Shown piece after piece: positions 25,967 to 34,500 of a stretch of DNA of 64,000 nt (position 1 is its first letter; each line of letters starts with the position of its first letter). The translations under genes and the position numbers were made by a program. The DNA is taken from NCBI GenBank assembly GCA_944380635.1, contig CALWID010000002.1, positions 1 to 64,000 on the forward strand. The letters run 5' to 3'. Source of the stretch: an uncultured Eubacterium sp. (GTDB lineage: Bacteria > Bacillota > Clostridia > Oscillospirales > Acutalibacteraceae). The notes below the pieces were generated by a model. It was not told the origin of the DNA, ran no database searches, and saw only the letters and a list, made by a program, of their open reading frames with translations.

Positions 25967-26398
25967 TTAAAATGGTAAATCGTCGTCATCATCAACAATT
26001 TCCTCAAAATCGCTGTTATCCGCCGAGGCATAACTCGGAGCGGGCTGGCTGTAAACAGGGTTTGAGCCGCCGCTTTCAGCCTTTGAGCCGCAAAAGGAAA
26101 CATTGTTTGCAACAACCTGAAATGATTTCCTTTTATTGCCTTCCCTATCCGTATAATTATCTGTTTGGATAGAACCCTCAACAGCAATCATTGAGCCTTT
26201 GTGGAAATAGCGAGAAACAAATTCGGCGGTTTGACGCCAGGCAGTAACATCAATAAAATCAGTCTTTTTATCTTCGCCTGATTTTTGATAATTTCTGTCG
26301 CAAGCAACCTGAAAGCGGACTACTGAAACGCCGCTTGGAGTTGTGCGGAGTTCGGGATCGAATGTTAATCTGCCCATAATTACTACGGAATTAATCAT
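25967..26398 (-). CDS. ssb: Single-stranded DNA-binding protein
   Basis: 143 residues. An OB-fold (about residues 1-105) beginning MINSVVIMGRLTFDPELR, with FIDVTAWRQTAEFVSRYF and MIAVEGSIQTDNYTDREGN, then a flexible Ser/Gly/Pro tail ending in the acidic DDDDLPF tip that recruits replication and repair partners. Its start overlaps the rpsF stop by four bases, the conserved bacterial S6-SSB-S18 order. Confidence 0.97.
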   Translation of the reverse strand: MINSVVIMGRLTFDPELRTTPSGVSVVRFQVACDRNYQKSGEDKKTDFIDVTAWRQTAEFVSRYFHKGSMIAVEGSIQTDNYTDREGNKRKSFQVVANNVSFCGSKAESGGSNPVYSQPAPSYASADNSDFEEIVDDDDDLPF

Positions 26399-26709
26399 TC
26401 TTTCACCTCAGAATCTTCATCCTCGCTTTTAGCAACAATAAGTGAACGAAGAACGCCGTCCGTAATATTAATAATACGGTCAAGTTCTGCGGGGAAATTC
26501 TCCTCACATTCAAACTGAGCAACAATGTAATAACCCTCTGTTTCATAGTTGATAGGATAAGCAAGTTTGCGCTTGCCCCACTCCTCAACTTCGCCGAGAG
26601 TGCCATTAGCCTTGATAAGCTCTAAGAATTTTGATTTGAGAGTTTCAACCGCTTCCTCGCCCTTTGAAAGTGAGAAAACCAATACTAACTCATACTTCTT
26701 TAATGCCAT
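26395..26709 (-). CDS. rpsF: 30S ribosomal protein S6
   Basis: 104 residues with the S6 fold: YELVLVFSL at the start, VEEWGKRKLAYPINYETEGYYIVAQFE in the middle, and an acidic C-terminal tail (SEDEDSEVKE). GAAGGAGGTG lies before the ATG. First gene of rpsF-ssb-rpsR, driven by a near-perfect consensus promoter at 26792-26820 and preceded by a hairpin leader. Confidence 0.97.
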   Translation of the reverse strand: MALKKYELVLVFSLSKGEEAVETLKSKFLELIKANGTLGEVEEWGKRKLAYPINYETEGYYIVAQFECEENFPAELDRIINITDGVLRSLIVAKSEDEDSEVKE

Positions 26710-26721
26710 TCTTTAGCACCT

Positions 26722-26775
26722 CCTTCTGGACTTTTGGCCCGGACCTTACCGACCGGGCAAGGATAACTGCCTTTT
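26722..26775 (-). promoter_or_regulatory. rpsF leader hairpin, candidate S6:S18 autoregulatory element
   Basis: On the minus strand the leader reads CCTTGCCCGGTCGGTAAGG and then TCCGGGCCAAAAGTCC before the ribosome site. GCCCGG pairs with CCGGGC, leaving an internal CGG/GGTCCG region similar to the published S6:S18-binding leader of rpsF genes. The match is by eye; only the hairpin is certain. Confidence 0.5.
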
Positions 26776-26791
26776 TCAAGGTAGCGTTGGT

Positions 26792-26820
26792 ATTATAGCA
26801 AAGAAAAACGCCTCTGTCAA
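26792..26820 (-). promoter_or_regulatory. Consensus promoter of rpsF-ssb-rpsR
   Basis: Minus strand: TTGACA (26815-26820), 17-base spacer, TATAAT (26792-26797). Confidence 0.88.
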
Positions 26821-26887
26821 GAAAAAAATCAGCGGGAGCGTTTTTTGCTGCGACGGCGGTACTGCCGCGATAAAGTGGGTAATATGC

Positions 26888-26920
26888 AAAACCGCCGGGA
26901 GCATTTATATCCCCCGGCAA
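26888..26920 (-). terminator. Terminator after the coiled-coil protein gene
   Basis: Minus strand: GCCGGGGG pairs with CTCCCGGC around ATATAAATG, followed by GGTTTT. Confidence 0.65.
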
Positions 26921-26973
26921 TGTTTTTGCATACCTTATATTATTATAAATTATATAATATATTTTATATCCGC

Positions 26974-27612
26974 TCAGCCGGAAATTTCGGCAAGTTTCTT
27001 TTCGTGCTCCGCTTTGGCGTCAGCAAGTTCATTTTTGCGGTCTTTTTCATGCTTTTCTATATTAGAATCAAAATTACTGCATTCATTTTCAATAGAATCT
27101 ATTTTTGACTGCCAAAAATCACGCTCGGCGCACAATTCATCCCGCTGAGAGGACTGCGGCATAGAATTTATCCTTGCGTTTAAATCATTTATCTGCGTTT
27201 TATAATCAGCAATATCCTGAGCGCTTAATTCTTCTATAAGTTCCTTAGCATTTCTTTCAGTTGCCACTTTTTTATCATACTCGTCATTAATTCGGGCAAC
27301 CTGCTTTTTATAGCGCTCATTTTCCGCGTTAATTTCTGCGCTCTTTGAATTGCCTGCATCGGATTTTACCGTAGTTTTATCACTGCCGGCAGAATTATTA
27401 TCGGCGCTTTTTTCCGTGGTCTGCGCAGTTTGGCTTTCCTGCTGCGACGGGGCGGACTGCGTTTGTGAAACCGTAACGGATTCGCTTTCAGGCTCAGTAT
27501 TTTCGCCGCTGCTCTTTCCCTTTACGGCAAACACAATTATCAGAACAAGCACTATGGCAACAACTGCCATTACAACTCCGCCGAAAACAGCGCTCTTTTT
27601 ATTTTCCGTCAT
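26974..27612 (-). CDS. Membrane-anchored coiled-coil protein, function unknown
   Basis: 212 residues. Short cytoplasmic N-terminus, one membrane helix (about residues 9-30), then about 65 residues of Ser/Thr/Gln/Glu low-complexity linker and a heptad-like, charged C-terminal half (about 95-210, e.g. RYKKQVARINDEYDKKVATE and KIDSIENE) that should form an extracytoplasmic coiled coil. No peptidase or binding motif is seen. AAGAGGAA lies before the ATG. It stands alone between the rpsF operon and the MATE gene, with its own terminator. Confidence 0.75.
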   Translation of the reverse strand: MTENKKSAVFGGVVMAVVAIVLVLIIVFAVKGKSSGENTEPESESVTVSQTQSAPSQQESQTAQTTEKSADNNSAGSDKTTVKSDAGNSKSAEINAENERYKKQVARINDEYDKKVATERNAKELIEELSAQDIADYKTQINDLNARINSMPQSSQRDELCAERDFWQSKIDSIENECSNFDSNIEKHEKDRKNELADAKAEHEKKLAEISG

Positions 27613-27695
27613 AAAAATTCCTCTTAAATCACACTGCGGGATTAATATATATTTGTAAATACATTTTACATTAGCAAAAACAGTTTGTCAACAAA

Positions 27696-29078
27696 CTATT
27701 TTTTGCTGCCGGAGGATATTGACTTTAACACCTTTTTGAAAAGCACGGTAAAAAGTATTGCTGTAAATGTTACGGCAATAAAATCCGCAACAGGCTCCGC
27801 CATATAAACGGCAAAAGTTTTATTTTCAGTAAAAATAAGCGGCATTATATAAATCAGCGGAATAAGCAAAACGAATTTGCGGACAACGGCAACTGTTATG
27901 GACGCTTTGGCGTTTCCGATAGCCGTAAAAGTGGACTGGCACGCCATTTGAATACCGAAAAGGAGCGCGCACGCCATATAAATTCTAAGCGCGTCTGCCG
28001 TGAAATCCAAAAGCGAACTTTCAGAAGTAAACATTGCGGCAAAAGCGCCGGGAAAAATCATAACGGCAAGCCAAAGGATAACGGCATAGCATAAATCCGT
28101 TATCAGCAGCAGTTTAAAAGCAGATTTTACGCGCGCCGCGTTCTTTGCGCCGTAATTATAACTGATAATGGGCTGAGCGCCCTGGCCGAGGCCCTGAAGC
28201 GGCAGCATTGCAAACTGCATAACGCTGGTTAAAATAGTCATAGCGCCTACGGCAGTATCGCCGCCGTATTTTAAAAGCGAGGAATTAAAGCAGACGGAAA
28301 TAGCGCTTTCGCTTGCCTGCATAACAAAGTTTGAAAGCCCCAGCGCAAGCGCGGGCATAATGATATTTGCGCGCAGCGGCATATAAGCGGGGCGTATTTT
28401 AAGATTTGTTTTTTTGCCCATAAGAAAGGCAAGCACCCACGCGCAGGACATTGCCTGAGAAATTATGGTTGCAAGGGCGGCGCCCTGAACATCCATATTA
28501 AAGCCGAATATAAAAACAGGGTCCAAAATAATATTAGCCACTGCGCCTATAAGAACGGAAAGCATACCCGTTTTTGCAAAGCCCTGAGCCGTGATAAACA
28601 TATTCATCCCAAGAGTAAGCTGCACAAAAACAGTGCCGACGGCGTAAATATTCATATAATTTACGGCATAATCAATAGTATTTTCACTTGCGCCGAAAGC
28701 AAGCAGCAAGGGTCTGTTAAACACCAGCAGCAGCGCCGTTAAAAGGACGGATATAATTATCTGCACAACAAAACAGTTGCCGAGAGTGCGCTCTGCCGAT
28801 TCTTTATCATTTTTACCCATATAAATAGACGCCCTCGGCGCGCCGCCGTAACCTACAAGCGCGGCGAATGCGGAAACAATCATTATAAGCGGCATACAAA
28901 CGCCGACTCCCGTAAGCGCGTTTGCGCCTATATCAGGAATATGGCCTATATAAATTCTATCCACAATATTGTAAAGCATATTGATTATCTGCGCCGTAAC
29001 GGTTGGCACGGCAAGTTTAAACAGCAGTTTGCCGACGGGAGCGCTTGCAAGCATTTCGCTGTTATCATTACTGCTCAT
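27696..29078 (-). CDS. MATE family multidrug/metabolite efflux transporter
   Basis: 460 residues from ATG 29078 (AGAGGTGAT upstream). Twelve membrane segments in two homologous halves; PVGKLLFKLAVPTVTAQIINMLYNIVDRIYIG at the start (split) and ALTGVGVCMPL are MATE hallmarks, as is QGAQPIISYNYGAKN in the second half. It exports cationic drugs or metabolites with Na+ or H+. No regulator is adjacent. Confidence 0.94.
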   Translation of the reverse strand: MSSNDNSEMLASAPVGKLLFKLAVPTVTAQIINMLYNIVDRIYIGHIPDIGANALTGVGVCMPLIMIVSAFAALVGYGGAPRASIYMGKNDKESAERTLGNCFVVQIIISVLLTALLLVFNRPLLLAFGASENTIDYAVNYMNIYAVGTVFVQLTLGMNMFITAQGFAKTGMLSVLIGAVANIILDPVFIFGFNMDVQGAALATIISQAMSCAWVLAFLMGKKTNLKIRPAYMPLRANIIMPALALGLSNFVMQASESAISVCFNSSLLKYGGDTAVGAMTILTSVMQFAMLPLQGLGQGAQPIISYNYGAKNAARVKSAFKLLLITDLCYAVILWLAVMIFPGAFAAMFTSESSLLDFTADALRIYMACALLFGIQMACQSTFTAIGNAKASITVAVVRKFVLLIPLIYIMPLIFTENKTFAVYMAEPVADFIAVTFTAILFTVLFKKVLKSISSGSKK

Positions 29079-29157
29079 TACAATCACCTCTAAAACCGCG
29101 TTTTAAAAATACATAACAGAATTATTATAATTCACCCGCCTGTAAAATTCAACAGCA

Positions 29158-29194
29158 AAAAGCGCTCCGCCGTTTTTAAGGCAGAGCGCAGTTT
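29158..29194 (-). terminator. Terminator of pduL
   Basis: Minus strand: GCGCTCTGCC pairs with GGCGGAGCGC around TTAAAAAC, followed by TTTTTG. Confidence 0.82.
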
Positions 29195-29206
29195 TAATAA
29201 ATATTA

Positions 29207-29788
29207 TTATTTAATTATTTTTCCGATAGTATTCGGAGCCATACCTGCGGCGTTAGCCTCATCGGTATCAATATGCATTGCCCATGCCGAGGTATCCGAA
29301 ACACGCACAACAACATCGCCGAAAATAAGATTTCTTTCATTTGAGGTTGGAATCTCAACGGAAACGATTTGATTATTTGTAAGGCCTTCCCTTTCGGCGT
29401 CCTCAGGGGTTGCGTGAATATGGCGCTTTGCCGCGATAACGCCCTCTTTAACATCTATTTCACCTTTGGGGCCGATTATTTTGCACGCGCCGGCGCCGGC
29501 AAGGTCGCCGCTTTCACGAACAGGCGCGCTTACGCCTATTGAACGGGCGTCCGTAAGAGAAAGTTCAATTTGAGTATATTTTCTGAGCGGGCCAAGAATA
29601 GTAACATGCGGAAATTCACCTTTGGGGCCGATAACGCGCACCTTTTCCTCAGAGGCAAACTGACCCGGCTGAGTAAGTTTTTTCTTAAAAGTAAGTTCGC
29701 TGCCCTTGCCGAAAAGAGTATCCATATCTTCCCTTGTAAGATGAACATGGCGTGCTGATATTTCTACAACAACTTCATTCTGTTTCAT
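29207..29788 (-). CDS. pduL: Phosphate acyltransferase PduL
   Basis: 193 residues, two PduL beta-barrel domains. Zinc-binding histidines are in EISARHVHLTRED near residue 14, AAKRHIHATPEDA near 122 and WAMHIDTDEANA near 168. It exchanges CoA and phosphate on acetyl or propionyl groups. AAGGAG precedes the ATG. There are no microcompartment shell genes nearby and no encapsulation-like N-terminal extension, so it is probably the housekeeping phosphotransacetylase used with acetate kinase, as inference. Confidence 0.93.
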   Translation of the reverse strand: MKQNEVVVEISARHVHLTREDMDTLFGKGSELTFKKKLTQPGQFASEEKVRVIGPKGEFPHVTILGPLRKYTQIELSLTDARSIGVSAPVRESGDLAGAGACKIIGPKGEIDVKEGVIAAKRHIHATPEDAEREGLTNNQIVSVEIPTSNERNLIFGDVVVRVSDTSAWAMHIDTDEANAAGMAPNTIGKIIK

Positions 29789-29890
29789 GATTTAACTCCT
29801 TAGTTAAGAAATTTCATTTGCAACTTTATTTTATACCTCTTTTTATTGTTTTTCAATAGTAAATTTGATATAATCAAACAGGTGATGAAA

Positions 29891-30454
29891 ATGACTCTTG
29901 ACGAACTTGAAAAAGTGTGTAAAAACTGCACTAAATGCCCGCTTTCGCAGGGCAGAACCAATCTTGTTTTCGGTGAAGGGAAAAAAGACGCGGATATAAT
30001 GCTTATAGGCGAGGGCCCGGGTGAGAACGAGGATTTACAGGGCAGGCCGTTTGTGGGCAGGAGCGGGCAGCTGCTGGATAAATTCCTTGCGGCGGTTGAC
30101 CTTTCACGGGATAAGAATGTTTATATTGCAAATATGGTTAAATGCCGTCCGCCGAAAAACAGGGACCCGAAACCGGAGGAGCAGGACACCTGTATAGCGT
30201 GGCTCAGGGAGCAGTTTAAGATAATACGCCCAAAGATTATAGTTTGCGTAGGCAGGATTTCCGCCCAGAAACTGATCAGCCCTGATTTTAGGGTAACAAA
30301 AGAGCACGGAATTTTTATTGAAAAAAACGGCGTGCTTATGATGGGCACATTTCACCCTGCCGCCATTTTAAGAAATCCGAACAACAAGGAACTTGCTTTT
30401 CAGGACTGGCTTAAACTGCGTGATAAAATTAAAGAACTTAATTTAAATGTATAA
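29891..30454 (+). CDS. Family 4 uracil-DNA glycosylase (iron-sulfur type)
   Basis: 187 residues from ATG 29891 (CAGGTGA upstream). It excises uracil from DNA. CKNCTKCPLSQGRTNLVFGEG near residue 8 and the later cysteines in ANMVKCRPPKNR and QDTCIAW are the [4Fe-4S] ligands. GEGPGENEDLQGRPFVGRSGQLLD is the family's water-activating and uracil-binding loop, and GTFHPAAILRNP the second active-site motif. Its terminator is the insertion point of mobile-looking element copy 1. Confidence 0.94.
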   Translation: MTLDELEKVCKNCTKCPLSQGRTNLVFGEGKKDADIMLIGEGPGENEDLQGRPFVGRSGQLLDKFLAAVDLSRDKNVYIANMVKCRPPKNRDPKPEEQDTCIAWLREQFKIIRPKIIVCVGRISAQKLISPDFRVTKEHGIFIEKNGVLMMGTFHPAAILRNPNNKELAFQDWLKLRDKIKELNLNV

Positions 30455-30460
30455 AAATAA

Positions 30461-30484
30461 CCCGCCTGATTATTTTCAGGCGGG
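30461..30484 (+). terminator. Left terminator-hairpin copy flanking element 1
   Basis: CCCGCCTGA and TCAGGCGGG pair around a short AT loop right after the UDG gene. It has no T-run of its own; a second copy with the same arms and a different loop, followed by CATTTTT, lies at 30771-30793 on the far side of the element. Confidence 0.8.
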
Positions 30485-30770
30485 CCAGCGTGTCGAAAAA
30501 GGTTTTATTGAAATAATAAGTCTTTCCCGACACGCTGGGAGGCTGCCGAGAAATCGAGTTGGATTTCGCATTTGACGGATTGTAGGCGTACAGAGGTACG
30601 GTAAATCCGGCAAAGGCGGAAAGCGCAAATGCCGCACATTTGTGCGGCATTTCTGTTTTAAGTTCTGACTTAATGAATTTATGATTTAATTATTACGCTT
30701 TATTTATTTTTATGTTAGTCCGCCATATTTTTAGTTACGCGCGGTGCAACCGACTTTATCGACAGCCTGA
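30485..30770 (+). mobile_element. Terminator-associated non-coding element, copy 1
   Basis: 286 bp with no plausible coding region. Left end CAGCGTGTCG (30486-30495) pairs with CGACACGCTG (30528-30537). A 127-nt core from 30528 matches copy 2 with one mismatch, and the final 35 nt are identical, while the AT-rich segment between (about 30655-30735) is unrelated. The right end, read inverted (TCAGGCTGTCGATAAAG), resembles the left end (CAGCGTGTCGAAAAAGG), so imperfect terminal inverted repeats are present. The core folds through GCATTTG (30568-30574) with CAAATGC (30626-30632) and contains its own terminator-like hairpin (30627-30652). Identity to a named family is not claimed. Confidence 0.7.
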
Positions 30771-30800
30771 CCCGCCTGAATTAATCAGGCGGGCATTTTT
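30771..30800 (+). terminator. Right terminator-hairpin copy flanking element 1
   Basis: CCCGCCTGA AT-rich loop TCAGGCGGG followed by CATTTTT; presumed original T-run of the UDG terminator. Confidence 0.82.
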
Positions 30801-30841
30801 GCGCATAAATCTTTTTAAGCCGTTTAAACCGTAAAAGAAAA

Positions 30842-31528
30842 TTATTCTGTTTTGCCCATTACGGTCAGCGGGTCAACATATTTGCCGTCCACCTGTGTTT
30901 CAAAATGCAGATGGCTTTCAAGCGAGGATTCAAACGGCACGGCGCCGATTGTACCGATTTCCTGCCCTATCTCTACCGTGCTGCCTTTTTTGACGCTGAC
31001 GCTGTCCATTCCGCAATACTTTGCAACAAGTTTGCCGCCGTGGTCAATCTCCACCGTCATACCGAGAAGCGCGTCGTTATAAACATCAAGCACAATGCCG
31101 TCATTAATGGCTTTTACATTTTCGCCCGCCTCGGCGCTGAAATCAACGGCGGTATGACTTCTGTAATCGCCCATTGTATCATTTTTTACAAGTTCTTCCG
31201 AATATCCCTGCAAAACTGCCTCTGTAACGGGATATTCATAATAACTTTTATACGGCGTATTTTTATCGCTTTCAGGCATAGAGGTATCTTCCTCTTTTTT
31301 AGTAGTTGCCTGAGTAGTCTGAGCGGTTGTAGATACCGTGGTATCCTCCACCGTTACTGCCCTTTGCACTGCGGTTGTATCCGCAATGGTGGTTGGCTCG
31401 TTTACATCATCCGCTGAATTTGTTGAAAAATAAACGATAACGCCCACGGCAATTATTGAAACGCACACAACAGTAAATAGCACTTTAAGATTTCTTCCGG
31501 AATTTTTTGATTTTGATTGTGTAGACAT
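30842..31528 (-). CDS. M23 (LytM) family peptidase-domain protein, SpoIIQ-like
   Basis: 228 residues from ATG 31528. One membrane anchor (about residues 13-33), a Thr-rich linker, and a C-terminal LytM domain (about 100-228). The zinc residues of active enzymes are present: SHTAVDFS (HxxxD) and HLHFE (HxH). The closing phrase HFETQVDGKYVDPLTVMG and the layout match clostridial SpoIIQ, the forespore protein that binds SpoIIIAH across the engulfing septum; a general cell-wall endopeptidase is the alternative. Translation starts inside the mfd terminator: its ribosome site GAGGTG is the 3' arm of that hairpin. Confidence 0.78.
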   Translation of the reverse strand: MSTQSKSKNSGRNLKVLFTVVCVSIIAVGVIVYFSTNSADDVNEPTTIADTTAVQRAVTVEDTTVSTTAQTTQATTKKEEDTSMPESDKNTPYKSYYEYPVTEAVLQGYSEELVKNDTMGDYRSHTAVDFSAEAGENVKAINDGIVLDVYNDALLGMTVEIDHGGKLVAKYCGMDSVSVKKGSTVEIGQEIGTIGAVPFESSLESHLHFETQVDGKYVDPLTVMGKTE

Positions 31529-31532
31529 AAAA

Positions 31533-31576
31533 AACACCTCAAGAGCATTATGCCCCTGAGGCGTTTTTTTATTCAA
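31533..31576 (-). terminator. mfd terminator overlapping the SpoIIQ-like ribosome site
   Basis: On the minus strand AACGCCTCA pairs with TGAGGTGTT and is followed by TTTTT and then ATG of the next gene. The Shine-Dalgarno GAGGTG is in the 3' arm, so the hairpin would both stop mfd transcripts and hide the ribosome site in read-through RNA. Confidence 0.7.
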
Positions 31577-31583
31577 TATTTTA

Positions 31584-34500
31584 TCAGTCTTCGCCGTTTT
31601 CGTTATTTTGCGAAATTTGATTTTTGACCGCAGCAATAATCTCTATGCTGTTTTTAACCGTTTGGAGCACATCTTCCTGCCCCGGCTTAACGGCAATATA
31701 CGGCTTTTTGGACGCTGAAAGCATAACGCGCCCTTTCATTTTTTTATTCATTTCAACCGCATAGCGCACATCCGGCTGCGTCATATAAAGCAAAACCGAG
31801 CCGTTTCGCTGGGAAATTTCATAAATGCCCGCCGCCGCGGCGGAATTTCTGAGCAGGGATATTTGCAGCAGCCCGTTTATGGACGGAGGCGGGTTTCCGA
31901 ATCTGTCCCTCAACTCATCAAGCACATCATTTGCGTCCGAATCAGTGCGAACGGCGGCAATGCGCTTATACATAGAAAGCCTTTGCGGTGTGGAACTGAT
32001 ATAACTTTCCGGGATATGCGCCTCAATAGGCAAATCAATAAGGCATTCCGGCTCTTCCTCGCCCTCTTTGAGTTCGCCTTTTTCCTCAGCAACAGCGTCG
32101 CCGAGGAGTTTAAGATACATATCGTAGCCGACTGCTTCCATATGCCCGTGCTGCCTGCTGCCGAGCAAAGAACCGGCGCCCCTGATTTCAAGATCCCTCA
32201 TTGCGATTTTAAAACCGGAGCCGAATTCGGTATATTCCCTGATAGCCTCAAGGCGCTTTTGGGCAATTTCCGTTAATTCCTTTCCGCGGGTGAAAGTGAA
32301 ATACGCGTAAGCGCGGCGTGAACTTCTGCCCACTCTGCCCCTGATTTGATGTAACTGAGCAAGCCCTAATCTGTCCGCATTTTCAATTATAAGCGTATTT
32401 ACATTTGAAACATCAACGCCGGTTTCAATAATAGTGGTGCAAACGAGTATATCAACTTCCCCGTTTACAACCTTTGCCCAAATATCCGAAAGTTGTTCCT
32501 GAGTCATTCTGCCGTGGGCAGTTGCAACATTAGCGTTGGGCAAAGCCTTTTTAATTCTTGCGGCAGTGCTGTCTATGGTATCTATATTATTATGCAGGTA
32601 ATAGCACTGCCCGCCGCGCTCAAGTTCACGCTCCATAGCCTCCGCAAGAATATCAAAATCATATTCCAAAACATAGGTCTGAACGGGATAGCGGTCCGCC
32701 GGCGCCTCCTCAATAACGCTCATATCTCGTATTCCGCTGAGCGCCATATTAAGAGTTCTCGGAATAGGAGTTGCGGAAAGAGTAAGCACATCAACACGGG
32801 GGAATTTCTGCTTTAATTTTTCCTTTTGAGCAACGCCGAAACGCTGCTCCTCATCAACTATTAAAAGTCCCAGGTCATGAAATTTTATATCTTTGCTGAT
32901 TATTCTGTGAGTGCCTATAAGGAAATCCACACTGCCGGATTCAAGCCCTTTAAGCACCTCTTTTTGCTTTTGGGCAGGTACAAAGCGTGAAAGCATTTCT
33001 ATCTTTACAGGGAATGCCTCCATTCTTTCGCGGGCAGTATTAAAATGCTGCATTGCAAGCACCGTTGTGGGCACAAGCAAAGCGCACTGTTTGCCCTCAG
33101 TTATACACTTAAACGCCGCTCGCAGAGCAACTTCCGTTTTGCCGAAACCCACATCGCCGCAAAGCAGGCGCTCCATAGGCACGGGGCGCTCCATATCTCG
33201 TTTAATCTCTTCCGTACATCTTAACTGGTCTTCCGTTTCATCATAAGCAAAGCGCAGTTCAAAATCGCGCTGAAAATCAGTATCTTCCGAAAACGCATAG
33301 CCCTTTGTGCTCATACGCTTTGCGTAAAGCGCAATAAGTTCCTTTGCCATATCCTTTACGGACTGGCGCACCTTTGCCTTTGTTTTTTTCCATTCGCCGC
33401 CGCCGAGGCGGTTTACCTTAACATTTGCATTATCGCCCGGGCCTATATATTTTGAAACCAAATCAAGCTGCGTAACCGGCACATAAAGAGCGTCGCCCTT
33501 AGCATAGGATATTTTTATATAATCCTTTTTAACTTTATTCATCTCAAGCGCCTGAATGCCCTCAAAAATTCCTATGCCGTGCACATTATGGACTATATAA
33601 TCGCCCACGGTGAGTTCATCAAGCGAATGAACAGCATTTTTTGCGTTAACTTTTCTCTTTTTATTTTTCGTTATCTGCGCTCTGGTATGCGTAATAAGCG
33701 CAAATTTCATATCCGCAATTCTGAAGCCGGCACTCATTGTGCCCGTAGTTACGGTTACGGCGCCGGGCTGGAATTTTTGCGGCAGATTTTCCGCAAAAAC
33801 GGAGTAAATACCGTCTTCATTAAGGTCATTTGCAAGCGCCCGCGCGCTTCTTGAAGTACCCGCCATAATGCATACGGTATAATTTTTTTTAATAAGCGGT
33901 TTTATTTCCTCTTCAAGTTCGCCCACTTTTCCGCTCCAGCGGTTAAAACTCTGCGTGTTAAAATCCGCAAGGCAGGAAACGGGCGTATCAAACGAACCGC
34001 GCGGCAGGGAATCAAGATAAACGGCTCCCGCTTTTTCATAAACCGCTTTTAATTCCTCAAAATCCAGGCTGAATTTATCAAGCCCTTTACAAAGCGTCAT
34101 ATCCTGCAAAGAAAATTTAATACGCTCGCGCCAAAGTTTATCCGAATTCTGCGCCCTTTCTTTTACCTTTGCGCTTTCACACACAAAAAGGCAATCATCG
34201 CCTGAAAAATAATCAAAAATACCGTTTGATTCATACGCAAGCGGCATATATTTATCACAGCAGGCGGGCTGAACGCCGTTTCTTAAATTTTCAGCGTCCG
34301 CTTCAAGCCATTCGCGCGCTTTAATTGCTTTGCCGCGCAGTGAAGAAGATATTTTTTCTATGCTTTTTGCAAATTTTTCGTTTGATTCAAACAGCACCTC
34401 GGTTGCGGGAATTATTTCTATTTCTGATATTCTGCCTGTGCGCCTTTGGCTAACCGGGTCAAAAGTGGAAATTGTATCAACCGTATCGCCCCAAAATTCA

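Noticed and set aside
29207..29788. PduL as evidence of a bacterial microcompartment
   Set aside because: No shell proteins, diol dehydratase or encapsulation peptide are present around it.
30485..30770. Group IIC intron hypothesis for the terminator-associated element
   Set aside because: Group IIC introns do insert after terminators, but the element is under 310 bp, I cannot find a domain V hairpin, and the terminator is duplicated, which intron insertion does not do.
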